Positions 1 to 6,261 of a DNA stretch of 6,344 nt are shown here, piece after piece. This stretch comes from Thermofilaceae archaeon (GTDB lineage Archaea; Thermoproteota; Thermoprotei; Thermofilales; B69-G16): the NCBI GenBank assembly GCA_027017165.1, contig JALURF010000021.1:1-6344 (forward strand). The letters are read 5' to 3'. The position numbers and the translations under genes are program-made. The notes beneath the pieces were generated by a model. That model was not told where the DNA came from, made no database searches, and worked only from the letters and a program-made list of their open reading frames with translations. Each line of letters begins with the position of its first letter. Within the stretch, counting starts at the first letter, position 1.

Positions 1-77
1 GTATGGAATGGAGTGAGTGCATTCACGTCCCTTGGAAGGAGGTCCTCAAAGTGGGAGATGTAGTGATCTTAAAGTAG
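1..77 (+). CDS. C-terminal end of an upstream gene, function unknown (partial)
   Basis: The third forward frame is open from the window edge to a TAG at 75-77 and gives 24 residues ending in VGDVVILK. The alternating hydrophobic pattern (EVLKVGDVVIL) looks like a real terminal beta strand. The stop lies 8 bases before the TTG start of the MoxR gene, and its last bases form part of that gene's ribosome binding site, the same arrangement seen at the next junction downstream. This suggests the operon begins before the window. The piece is too short to assign to a family. The first frame also stays open, to a TAG at 61-63, but its peptide looks less protein-like. The ATG at 3-5 may be internal. 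Confidence 0.55.
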   Translation, partial: MEWSECIHVPWKEVLKVGDVVILK

Positions 78-82
78 GTGAT
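76..82 (+). promoter_or_regulatory. Ribosome binding site that decides the MoxR start
   Basis: AGGTGAT matches the anti-Shine-Dalgarno end of archaeal 16S rRNA. GGTGA ends 4 bases before the TTG at 86. The identical heptamer is found at 1157-1163 before the next gene. It favours the TTG at 86 over the GTG at 17, which follows directly on an in-frame stop and would put the site inside the coding region. Confidence 0.65.
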
Positions 83-85
83 AGT

Positions 86-1162
86 TTGGAAATCTCGGAG
101 ATAGCGGGTAAAACTAGCCTAATACTAGAGGAATTGGGCAGTGTCGTCCTCGGGCTAGACGAAGAATTAAAAATTCTATTAGCTACTCTGCTCGCCAACG
201 GCCACGTATTGCTGGAGGGCGTTCCTGGAGTAGCTAAAACTACTATAGCCAGGGGTTTAGCTTATCTCACGGGGCTCACCGAGGATACAGCTCTAACAGT
301 GAACGGGGTTAGCTATAAGGGATGGAGTAGGATACAGTTTACCCCCGACCTGCTCCCTAGCGATATAACGGGCAGCCTTATTTTTAATCCCGCTACGAGA
401 GATTTCGAGCCAAGATTCGGCCCTATATTCACCTATGTGCTCCTAGCAGATGAGATAAATAGGGCTATACCGAGGACTCAAAGCGCACTTCTCCAGGCTA
501 TGCAAGAGCGCACCGTTACTATAGGCGGTAGGACATACCCGCTCGAAGATAGGGGTAAATCCAAGTTTTTCTTCGTGATAGCTACTCAAAACCCAGTAGA
601 GCAAGAGGGGACATATCCTCTCCCAGAAGCTCAATTGGATAGATTCGCTACGCGCATCCTCGTAGGCTATCCTAAAGGTTTAGAAGTCGAAAAGGAGGTC
701 TATAGACTTCATATCTGTGAGATCTCAGAGCCTATAGAGGAGCTAGAACCTGTAATTGAGCCGCGCTGGGTGATCGAGGCCCAGGAATTCATAGTTAAAA
801 ATGTAGAGGTGCCCGAAGAAGTGTTGGAGATGGTCGTGCGCTTAATCTCCTATACCAGACCTCAAGTTTTGGAATCCGCGGCTAAATACTTCGAATTAGG
901 GGCGAGCCCCAGGGCTGGAATCACTCTGCTCAGAGTGGCCAAGGCTTACGCCGCCATGAGAGGCTCTGAAGAAGTCGAAATTGAAGACGTAGAGGACGTA
1001 GCCTTCCACGTTTTAAACCATAGGCTTATACCGAGCTTGGAAAAGATGGCGGAGATCGCAGAGGGAATTGCACGCTACGAGATACGCTACAAAGTGATAA
1101 TTGATGGATTAAAGTTCGCGGCAGAAGCGGCAGGCTTGAACGTAACTATGCCATTTAGGTGA
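86..1162 (+). CDS. MoxR-family AAA+ ATPase
   Basis: This is a cytoplasmic AAA+ ATPase of 358 residues, within the usual MoxR size range. Counted from the TTG at 86, the Walker A motif GVPGVAKT is at 45-52, the MoxR block RIQFTPDLLPSDITG at about 82-96, Walker B VLLADEINRA at 118-127 with the catalytic DE at 122-123, sensor 1 ATQNP at 166-170, the arginine-finger region PEAQLDRF at 180-187 with R186, and sensor 2 GASPRA at 272-277 in the helical lid. All key residues are present, so it should be active. MoxR proteins are chaperone-like ATPases that usually act with VWA proteins to assemble or metallate complexes. Here two VWA genes lie nearby on the other strand, but the direct downstream partner is an ABC transporter. 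No DUF58 gene, the usual MoxR neighbour, is visible. An upstream GTG at 17 would add 23 residues of unlikely sequence. The family call is secure; the client is unknown. Confidence 0.95.
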   Translation: MEISEIAGKTSLILEELGSVVLGLDEELKILLATLLANGHVLLEGVPGVAKTTIARGLAYLTGLTEDTALTVNGVSYKGWSRIQFTPDLLPSDITGSLIFNPATRDFEPRFGPIFTYVLLADEINRAIPRTQSALLQAMQERTVTIGGRTYPLEDRGKSKFFFVIATQNPVEQEGTYPLPEAQLDRFATRILVGYPKGLEVEKEVYRLHICEISEPIEELEPVIEPRWVIEAQEFIVKNVEVPEEVLEMVVRLISYTRPQVLESAAKYFELGASPRAGITLLRVAKAYAAMRGSEEVEIEDVEDVAFHVLNHRLIPSLEKMAEIAEGIARYEIRYKVIIDGLKFAAEAAGLNVTMPFR

Positions 1163-1163
1163 T
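1157..1163 (+). promoter_or_regulatory. Ribosome binding site that decides the ABC ATPase start
   Basis: A second AGGTGAT, which contains the TGA stop of the MoxR gene (1160-1162). GGTGA ends 5 bases before the GTG at 1168. The alternative GTG at 1159 lies inside this site and has no ribosome binding site of its own, so 1168 is preferred. Confidence 0.6.
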
Positions 1164-1167
1164 AGAT

Positions 1168-2073
1168 GTGGACGCGTTATCGTTTAAAGAAGTGTATAAG
1201 AGGTTTGGAGCCACTTACGCCCTCCATGGCGTAACTTTCACTATACCTCGTAAAGTCGTAGCGGGGTTACTCGGGCCTAACGGAGCTGGGAAAACGACTT
1301 CCATTAAGCTGGCTGTAGGACTTCTCAAGCGGAACAAGGGAGAGGTAGAGGTTTTGGGCTTCGATCCGTGGAGAGAGGAGGTTAAAGCTAGAATGAAGAT
1401 TGGAGTTTTACACGAGAAACCGGTATACCCTCCCGACGTGAAAGTCTCTACTTTGCTACTACACTTGGCTAAGCTGAGAGGGAGTGATTGGAGAGAAGTT
1501 AAGAGAGTTGTCGGCATTACTGGCTTAAAAGAATATTTAAACATTAAGGTTAAGGCTTTGTCTAGAGGTTATCTTCAGAGACTGGGATTGGCGCAAGCCC
1601 TATTGGGAGATCCGGAGCTTTTACTCCTCGATGAACCCACGGCCAACTTAGATCCCATAGCTAGGATGGAGATACTTGAGTTAATTAAGAATTTACAGAA
1701 AGAGTTAAACGTAACAGTGATTATATCGAGCCATATTCTCCCCGAGCTACAGAGGGTCTGCAATTACGCGGTCTTTATAGGAGCGGGGAGAATATTAGAC
1801 TATGGTTCTATGGGGGATTTAGCGAGCCGGTACGGCGTCGGGGCGATACTCAAAATCTACACGGTGAATCCTAGACTTCTCGCCTCCAGCCTGGTACAGG
1901 AGGAGTACGTTGAAGCCGTAGAAATTCATGATTCATTTTTAAAAGTTAGGACCAGGCCGGGACACTGGAGGTATGTGGAGAAGAAAGCGTTAGAGCTAGG
2001 AGCTGAGAGGGTAGAACTCTCTACGGCTAAGCTGGAGGAGATGTATAAGGCGGTGGTTAAGTATGCGGCCTAG
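1168..2073 (+). CDS. ABC transporter ATP-binding subunit (ABC-2 export type)
   Basis: This cytoplasmic nucleotide-binding subunit would power the permease encoded next. Counted from GTG 1168 it has 301 residues: Walker A GPNGAGKT at 36-43, a Q-loop region GVLHEKPVYP at 79-88 with glutamate where glutamine is typical, signature LSRGYLQRL at 131-139 (a variant of LSGGQ), Walker B LLLLDEP at 151-157, D-loop NLD at 160-162 and the H-loop histidine at 189. After the core ATPase, about 90 residues form a C-terminal domain ending in LEEMYKAVV, as seen in many ABC-2 export ATPases. The organisation fits the CcmA/NatA/NosF-like group of ABC-2 exporters; the substrate cannot be told. It follows the MoxR stop by only 5 bases and overlaps the permease gene by 11 bases, so the three are likely co-translated. 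A start at GTG 1159 would add three residues. Confidence 0.95.
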   Translation: MDALSFKEVYKRFGATYALHGVTFTIPRKVVAGLLGPNGAGKTTSIKLAVGLLKRNKGEVEVLGFDPWREEVKARMKIGVLHEKPVYPPDVKVSTLLLHLAKLRGSDWREVKRVVGITGLKEYLNIKVKALSRGYLQRLGLAQALLGDPELLLLDEPTANLDPIARMEILELIKNLQKELNVTVIISSHILPELQRVCNYAVFIGAGRILDYGSMGDLASRYGVGAILKIYTVNPRLLASSLVQEEYVEAVEIHDSFLKVRTRPGHWRYVEKKALELGAERVELSTAKLEEMYKAVVKYAA

Positions 2074-2851
2074 AATTCTATTGCATTCCTCCTATATCTT
2101 GGGCAGGCTATCCAAAGAGCTCGCAGCGGCGATGGCGGGGCTAGCTATCATACAGGTTATCTTCCTCTCGATGATGGCTCCGCGCATGGCTATACGAGTG
2201 ACCCTATACCCACAGCCCGGCTACGTGGCATATCCACAACCACCCCCGATGATGCTTGCTCCCGTTCTAGGGATAACGGGCTTTCTCTACGCTATGTTGA
2301 CAGTAGCGATGGGGGCACAAATGGGGCTGGAACTGGAGAGAGGGGATTCCGCGCTCTATCTCTCGCATCCAATATCTAGACTGTCGTATGTGGCTTCTTG
2401 GATTATAGCCTCCATTTTCATTCCCTCTCTCATGTTCTTCTTTTCCTTGATAATCCCGATTTTAATACTGGAACCCCACCTCCTACTAGGCGTCGGCGGC
2501 GGAGAGATAGCGCTCATACTGCTCCAGGTCTCCACGAGCGGCTCTATAGTTCTCTTAACCGCCGCCTTGTTTAAGAAGAGAAGTTTAGCTCTTGCCGTTG
2601 GAATATTCGAGTACTTGATGGCACCGATCCTACTGACCCTGATAGCTGCCATAATAACTTTTACTACGCATACAACTCCATCTGCCGGAAATATGCTTTG
2701 GATAGCCTTACTCTACCCCTACAATTACTACATGATGTTCGGCTACTTAGGGGCTAACTGGATGGGCGCCGCTATTGTAAATATGCCGGTTTTCTCGATG
2801 CTTACGGCTCTCTTACTAGCTTATACTAGATGGGGTTTTGAGGTGAAATAA
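2063..2851 (+). CDS. ABC-2 type transporter permease
   Basis: This is an integral membrane subunit of 262 residues with six predicted helices, at about 20-40, 63-85, 108-136, 147-169, 173-199 and 236-255. Between helices 2 and 3 lies LERGDSALYLSHPISRLSYV (91-110), which closely follows the conserved cytoplasmic segment of ABC-2 permeases (glutamate, a Gly-Asp/Thr stretch, then hydrophobics, S-x-P-x-S-R). It should form the pore with the preceding ATPase, presumably as a dimer. The first exterior loop (about 41-62) is rich in Pro, Tyr and Gln. The ATG at 2063 has GGTG at 2052-2055, 7 bases ahead, inside the ATPase gene. The stop shares one base with the next start (TAATG), a sign of translational coupling. 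Substrate is unknown; NosY/NatB-like exporters of lipids, peptides, drugs or sulphur species are all possible. Confidence 0.88.
   Translation: MRPRILLHSSYILGRLSKELAAAMAGLAIIQVIFLSMMAPRMAIRVTLYPQPGYVAYPQPPPMMLAPVLGITGFLYAMLTVAMGAQMGLELERGDSALYLSHPISRLSYVASWIIASIFIPSLMFFFSLIIPILILEPHLLLGVGGGEIALILLQVSTSGSIVLLTAALFKKRSLALAVGIFEYLMAPILLTLIAAIITFTTHTTPSAGNMLWIALLYPYNYYMMFGYLGANWMGAAIVNMPVFSMLTALLLAYTRWGFEVK
2840..2846 (+). promoter_or_regulatory. Strong ribosome binding site of the 2851 gene
   Basis: GAGGTGA is a seven-base match to the archaeal 16S 3' end, 4 bases ahead of the ATG at 2851 and inside the last codons of the permease gene. It shows that the unknown gene is genuinely translated and coupled to the permease. 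Confidence 0.65.
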
Positions 2852-3546
2852 TGTTGAGAGAGGTTGGGCTCTTTATAATCGTGTCTATGCTCCTCACGAC
2901 TTTAGTACTGCTATACCTCCCGACTAAATTCCTCTTCGCTCAGGAAACCGTATGCGGGGAAGGATTTACGATGAGTAGAGAAGATTTAGGTATAACCGAG
3001 GGCGCACTCGTATCTAGGAATATGCGGGTTAAGCTACTACTAGAAATTCGCGTGAACGGTTTTTATTCCAATAACATGTCAGACGCTTATCTTTTCGCGA
3101 TTCCGGAGAAGATCTATAAAGGCAGTTTAGAGAAAACTCTGCCGTACCTAGAAAAGGAAGAAGTTTTACGTTTATTGAAAGACAACGCAGTGGGCTTTGC
3201 TAAAGTACGTAAACTATCCTTTGATAGGCTGGAATCCGATACTATAAACCTGGTGCTAGAGGACCCGCTAATCCTATTACTGTATATTGAGGGGAATACA
3301 ACGCAAACAGTTTCCCCGCCGAGCACACCCCCAACCATGCCTGTACCTCCTCCAGGAATTCACTACTGTTTCGTCGTGGGGACGAAAATAGTTATTGAAA
3401 ATGAGCAGCTAATCAGGGCTGCCGATATAGCGGTTATAGGATTGGCGATCTTCATAGCGGGAGATTTGAGGAGTGAGGATTCCTGGTTGAAAAAGTTAAA
3501 AAGTTATGCGCGAAAAATAAAACCTGGCGAGCCAAAGCAGGAATAG
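2851..3546 (+). CDS. Unrecognised membrane protein with exterior domain, linked to the ABC-2 exporter
   Basis: I do not recognise this 231-residue protein. A hydrophobic N-terminal segment (about 5-30) is a membrane anchor or signal peptide; cleavage after FLFA is possible. Residues 31-155 form a mixed domain with two sequons, N75-M-S and N149-T-T, suggesting it lies outside the cell. A Pro-rich stretch (156-169) leads to a second hydrophobic segment (about 188-205) and a strongly basic tail, which by the positive-inside rule is cytoplasmic. The only cysteines are C35 and C173, one near each anchor, so they could form a disulfide if oxidised. The gene shares one base with the permease stop, making it a likely accessory subunit of that exporter. 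Its last 51 bases overlap the end of the convergent VWA gene. Existence as a gene is well supported by its ribosome binding site; function is open. Confidence 0.8.
   Translation: MLREVGLFIIVSMLLTTLVLLYLPTKFLFAQETVCGEGFTMSREDLGITEGALVSRNMRVKLLLEIRVNGFYSNNMSDAYLFAIPEKIYKGSLEKTLPYLEKEEVLRLLKDNAVGFAKVRKLSFDRLESDTINLVLEDPLILLLYIEGNTTQTVSPPSTPPTMPVPPPGIHYCFVVGTKIVIENEQLIRAADIAVIGLAIFIAGDLRSEDSWLKKLKSYARKIKPGEPKQE
3490..3502 (-). terminator. Candidate T-tract terminator of the minus-strand operon
   Basis: Read on the minus strand this is TTTTTAACTTTTT: two T5 tracts flanking the TAA stop of the VWA gene (3498-3496). Archaeal RNA polymerase often stops at such T-rich stretches without a hairpin. On the plus strand the same bases form an overlapping direct repeat of AAAAAGTTA and encode the basic tail of the convergent gene. 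T5 tracts are short, so the call is tentative. Confidence 0.35.
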
Positions 3547-4461
3547 AACAACTAAAACCCCTAGGGAAAACTCGCTTAATAGAGATTTTTTAGCTTCAAC
3601 CTCTATGTAGACGCTCGTCCTTAAGCTCAACTTTCCGATTTTTCTGCCAATATCCTTAAATGCCTCTACTAGCTCTTCTACGGTATTTACCGTGTAGTGG
3701 CTACCGCCTGTCTCACCCGCTATCATCGCCGCTTCGCGTTGCCCCGCGTCTCCACCAGCGCCTATATACACTGTGTGCACGGGTATTCCCAACCTTATGT
3801 ATTCCTTTAAAACGCTCTCATAGCCAGGCTTATCTCCAGGCATCCCATCCGAGACGAGCACTACGGCGCAACTCACGTTAAAAATCCTGTAGGGCTTAAG
3901 CCAAACGAGAGCCGTCGATAAAGCCGGGCCGTAGCCGGTACCACCGCCCACCGTTACCCTGTCCAACTCGTCGAGTATTCTAGATCGGTTACCCGCTATA
4001 GGTACCGCTTGCTTAACTTGAGATTCAAACACCACTAAGCCGAAATCCACGTTCTCCGGCGCAATTTCGAGGAGCTTCAGTACGGCTTTTTTAGCCGCCT
4101 CTATCTTGGTCGCTGCCCCCATGGAGTCTCCCATGCTTCCGGAGGAATCTAAGACTATGACGACGCCTGGATTGGCTTTAATCTCTAGCTCGTGTAAAGA
4201 ACCCTCTGCTTTAACTCTTTCCTTTACGGTTATATAAGGACTGGCGGCCGCCAGGGAGATCATCGCTGCTAGGAGTATCTTCAACATGAGGGAGATGAGT
4301 CTTCTATTTTTCTTCCTCTCCGCTTTAATGTAGCGAGTTAGGGGATGGTAGAAGCTCGAATATTTGATATAGAGCTTATAGCCTTTAAAATGGAGAAACG
4401 CCAGGATGAAGGCTAAGAGGGGGAATAGCCATAGGAACTCCGGATTCTCGAATTCCACCAT
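3496..4461 (-). CDS. BatA-like VWA membrane protein, canonical MIDAS
   Basis: A 321-residue membrane protein with TM-TM-VWA-TM order, as in BatA/BatB-type proteins. Helix 1 is at about 9-25, a basic loop follows, helix 2 is at 55-75, the VWA domain runs about 98-285 and the last helix is at about 298-314. The metal-binding MIDAS is complete: DSSGS at 105-109 (D105, S107, S109), T175 in GGGTGYGP and D205 in VSDGMPG. Basic residues in the loop after helix 1 and in the final tail place these inside and the VWA domain outside the membrane. ATG 4461 is chosen because GGTG lies at 4471-4468 and the resulting start VEFENPEF matches KFERPEY in the neighbouring paralogue; GTG 4470 would add three residues. 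The start lies 1 base after the upstream gene's stop (4463), so translation is probably coupled. VWA-MIDAS domains bind protein partners through a divalent metal; the partner is unknown. Confidence 0.92.
   Translation of the reverse strand: MVEFENPEFLWLFPLLAFILAFLHFKGYKLYIKYSSFYHPLTRYIKAERKKNRRLISLMLKILLAAMISLAAASPYITVKERVKAEGSLHELEIKANPGVVIVLDSSGSMGDSMGAATKIEAAKKAVLKLLEIAPENVDFGLVVFESQVKQAVPIAGNRSRILDELDRVTVGGGTGYGPALSTALVWLKPYRIFNVSCAVVLVSDGMPGDKPGYESVLKEYIRLGIPVHTVYIGAGGDAGQREAAMIAGETGGSHYTVNTVEELVEAFKDIGRKIGKLSLRTSVYIEVEAKKSLLSEFSLGVLVVLFLLWLARFYFSRITF
3586..3591 (+). terminator. Candidate T-tract terminator of the plus-strand operon
   Basis: A T6 run lies 40 bases past the stop of the last plus-strand gene, inside the convergent VWA gene. 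It is the first T run of this length after that stop and could end plus-strand transcripts. No hairpin precedes it; weak evidence. Confidence 0.25.
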
Positions 4462-4462
4462 T

Positions 4463-5362
4463 TCATACACCGTCGACCAGAGTTAGCGGTAGTATTATGC
4501 TGAAAATAGCCCATATAGCTAATTGAGGAAACGCGTAATCCTTAACGGTGTATTCTACGTAGCTTTTTCCTCTAGAAACTAGAGCCGCGTACTTGACCTC
4601 GCTGTACAGATTCTCGGTTAAGGATTGAAGCCCCTCCCAGGTTACCTCGTAGTACCACCCGTTCGCAGCTTCAGCTACTTTCATGAGGAGCTCGGAATTG
4701 CTGCTGGCTCCGAAACCCACGTGAACAACAGCCAGGGGCACATCTCCATAAGATTTAGCCACTTGGACTGGGTCTGAGCCATAATTCCAACCGCCATCCG
4801 TGACTAAGATGACACCTACGGGCAAGTTGCTGGCTCTAGAATAGGATAGGGCTAGGGATAACGCGTCTCCAATAGCGCTGTAACGCCTGCCAGCTTTAAA
4901 ATCCACGGTAAAATTTGAAGGCGGGCCTTCGTAGACAATTTCCGCATCGCCAGCGAAAAAGACAACTGCTATCTGGTCTTTATCTCCGAGTTGAGAAAAC
5001 AGGTTTAACACGAAGGCTTCGGCTTCTCTTATCCTATACCCGTACTCCATACTTTTAGAAACGTCTATTAAAAGCATGATAAGGGTTGGAACTTTCCTCA
5101 CCGCTTCTAGATTCCCTACCTCTATAGGCCGTTTCTCGATCTTCTCTATATAAGGCTGACAGAGAGAAACCACTAGAAGTAGCAATAAGAGAAATTTAGA
5201 AAAAACCACTAAAATTCTAATCCAGCTTCCTCCCTTCTCCACCGGATTCAGGATACGACGAAGCTTGAAGTAGTTTCTCCTGGTATACGCTAGCAGAACG
5301 CCGTAAGCCATTAAAGCCGGTATTAAGAAGAAGATGTATTCGGGTCGTTCGAATTTAATCAT
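4463..5362 (-). CDS. BatA/BatB-like VWA membrane protein with Ser in the MIDAS Thr position
   Basis: A 299-residue paralogue of the next gene, with the same TM-TM-VWA-TM plan. Counted from ATG 5362: helix 1 at about 8-26, a basic loop (RRNYFKLRR), helix 2 at 48-68, VWA domain from about 92 to 265, and a last helix at 279-295. The MIDAS has D100, S102 and S104 in DVSKS and D179 in VTDGGWN, but the usual TAIGDAL reads SAIGDAL, so S152 replaces threonine; serine can still offer a hydroxyl. The basic loop puts the VWA domain outside the membrane, and the sequon N-F-T is within it. The open frame extends back to 5431, but that stretch lies inside the upstream gene and contains no hydrophobic leader. 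ATG 5362 overlaps the upstream stop by 8 bases. No good ribosome binding site is close, so the start probably depends on coupling. Functional partner unknown. Confidence 0.9.
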   Translation of the reverse strand: MIKFERPEYIFFLIPALMAYGVLLAYTRRNYFKLRRILNPVEKGGSWIRILVVFSKFLLLLLLVVSLCQPYIEKIEKRPIEVGNLEAVRKVPTLIMLLIDVSKSMEYGYRIREAEAFVLNLFSQLGDKDQIAVVFFAGDAEIVYEGPPSNFTVDFKAGRRYSAIGDALSLALSYSRASNLPVGVILVTDGGWNYGSDPVQVAKSYGDVPLAVVHVGFGASSNSELLMKVAEAANGWYYEVTWEGLQSLTENLYSEVKYAALVSRGKSYVEYTVKDYAFPQLAIWAIFSIILPLTLVDGV

Positions 5363-6215
5363 CACTTGAAGGCGGAGTATATCCAGCTCCTCCACCCATG
5401 CCATATCTGCCACCACCCTGGCATAATCCACAGTTCAAAACTTTAGACTTAATGGAGGCAACTAGGTAACCGAGCCTTCCGGCTCTCTCAGGGCTTAAAC
5501 CTAAAACTGCTCTTCTCAAATCCATACTCGGCGTCTCTCCCCGGCACAAACGCTCGAAATCGTCGCTGTACTCAGCCACCAATTCCATAACCCTATAGGA
5601 TTCTTTTAGAGATGCCAGAAGGTCGGCGGTTACCGCTATGCTTTTATCGTAGATTTCGGCGTGCTGGTTTGAAAGCATATACTCAGAGCCACCCCTCGAC
5701 AAAATCTCGAGTACATCTTCTAGCTCGGCTATAGCTTTTAAAATAAGGGGTTTAGACCCTTCCCAGACTTCGAGAGACTCGTTTATCTTGCAACGCATAA
5801 CCAGAGTTAAAGCTTCACGGATTTTTATAAATGCGGAAGCTACTGTAGTAGAGGCGTTGACCGAGAGAGCCGCTCCCTCGGCTGCGCTTCTATAGGATAA
5901 AGACGCCATCTTTAATTTCTCCGCTAAATCGCCTTCTTCTAAACTCTCTTCAAATTCTCGTATTTTCTTTGAAACACGGAACCCTCTGTCGTAGATATCG
6001 AGGATCCTCTCCTCCTTCGGGAAGATTCCTCTACCAGTTTTATCCAATATGTGGTTTGTCTCGTTTAAAAGCTCGATAGCCTCTACGAATGCTCGAGGAA
6101 TATCGCTGAAATCCTGTCTCGCCTCGCCAATAGGCATAAAGTAGGTGGATAAATGTAGCGCCGCCAGTAGTAAAACTGTTAAAAGAATTAATGTCAGCAT
6201 TTTATCTCTACGCAT
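5355..6215 (-). CDS. Unrecognised exported helical protein with CxxC and Gly-rich tail
   Basis: I do not recognise this 286-residue protein. It starts MRRDK, then has a hydrophobic segment (about 6-27), so it is anchored or secreted. Residues 35-260 are rich in Glu, Leu, Ala, Lys and Ser with almost no Pro, implying a helical bundle or coiled coil. Sequons N51-E-T, N120-A-S and N145-E-S fit an exterior location. Cysteines are at 142, 224, 262 and 265; the last two make CGLC. The tail 267-278 is GGGRYGMGGGAG followed by TPPSSDD. The first gene of the minus-strand operon, it overlaps the first VWA gene by 8 bases, so it is likely a partner of the VWA pair. The ATG at 6215 is favoured because it supplies the positive residues ahead of the hydrophobic core; ATG 6200 would lose them. 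Neither start has a clear ribosome binding site, which would fit a leaderless or short-leader transcript. Confidence 0.8.
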   Translation of the reverse strand: MRRDKMLTLILLTVLLLAALHLSTYFMPIGEARQDFSDIPRAFVEAIELLNETNHILDKTGRGIFPKEERILDIYDRGFRVSKKIREFEESLEEGDLAEKLKMASLSYRSAAEGAALSVNASTTVASAFIKIREALTLVMRCKINESLEVWEGSKPLILKAIAELEDVLEILSRGGSEYMLSNQHAEIYDKSIAVTADLLASLKESYRVMELVAEYSDDFERLCRGETPSMDLRRAVLGLSPERAGRLGYLVASIKSKVLNCGLCQGGGRYGMGGGAGYTPPSSDD

Positions 6216-6261
6216 AACGGTAAATAGTACACAGATGGTATTGAAATAGATTTCTAAACTC

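Noticed and set aside
1..77. Upstream partial gene as a DUF58 protein
   Set aside because: DUF58 is the usual MoxR neighbour, but the 24 visible residues show no feature that supports it.
17..85. Longer MoxR start at GTG 17
   Set aside because: It follows a stop codon directly, would overlap the likely end of an upstream gene, and adds 23 residues (rich in Gly, Ser, Arg) that do not resemble the MoxR N-terminus; the ribosome binding site at 76-82 points to 86.
1215..1544. Open frame of 109 codons on the minus strand
   Set aside because: It lies wholly inside the ABC ATPase gene, whose motifs are complete; its Ser/Thr/Pro-rich product is typical of antisense reading.
2356..2652. Open frame of 98 codons on the minus strand
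   Set aside because: It is antisense to the helices of the permease gene and has no separate start signal or recognisable motif.
3660..3881. Open frame of 73 codons on the plus strand past the operon end
   Set aside because: It is antisense to the VWA domain; the product is rich in Leu, Arg, Pro and Ser without any motif.
5363..5431. Longer start for the first VWA gene
   Set aside because: The extra 23 residues come from reading through the Gly-rich tail of the upstream gene in another frame, and the paralogue aligns from the ATG at 5362.
5420..5431. CGLC motif as a thioredoxin-type active site
   Set aside because: The pair sits near the C-terminus after a helical region, before a Gly-rich tail, not after a beta strand near the N-terminus as in thioredoxin folds.
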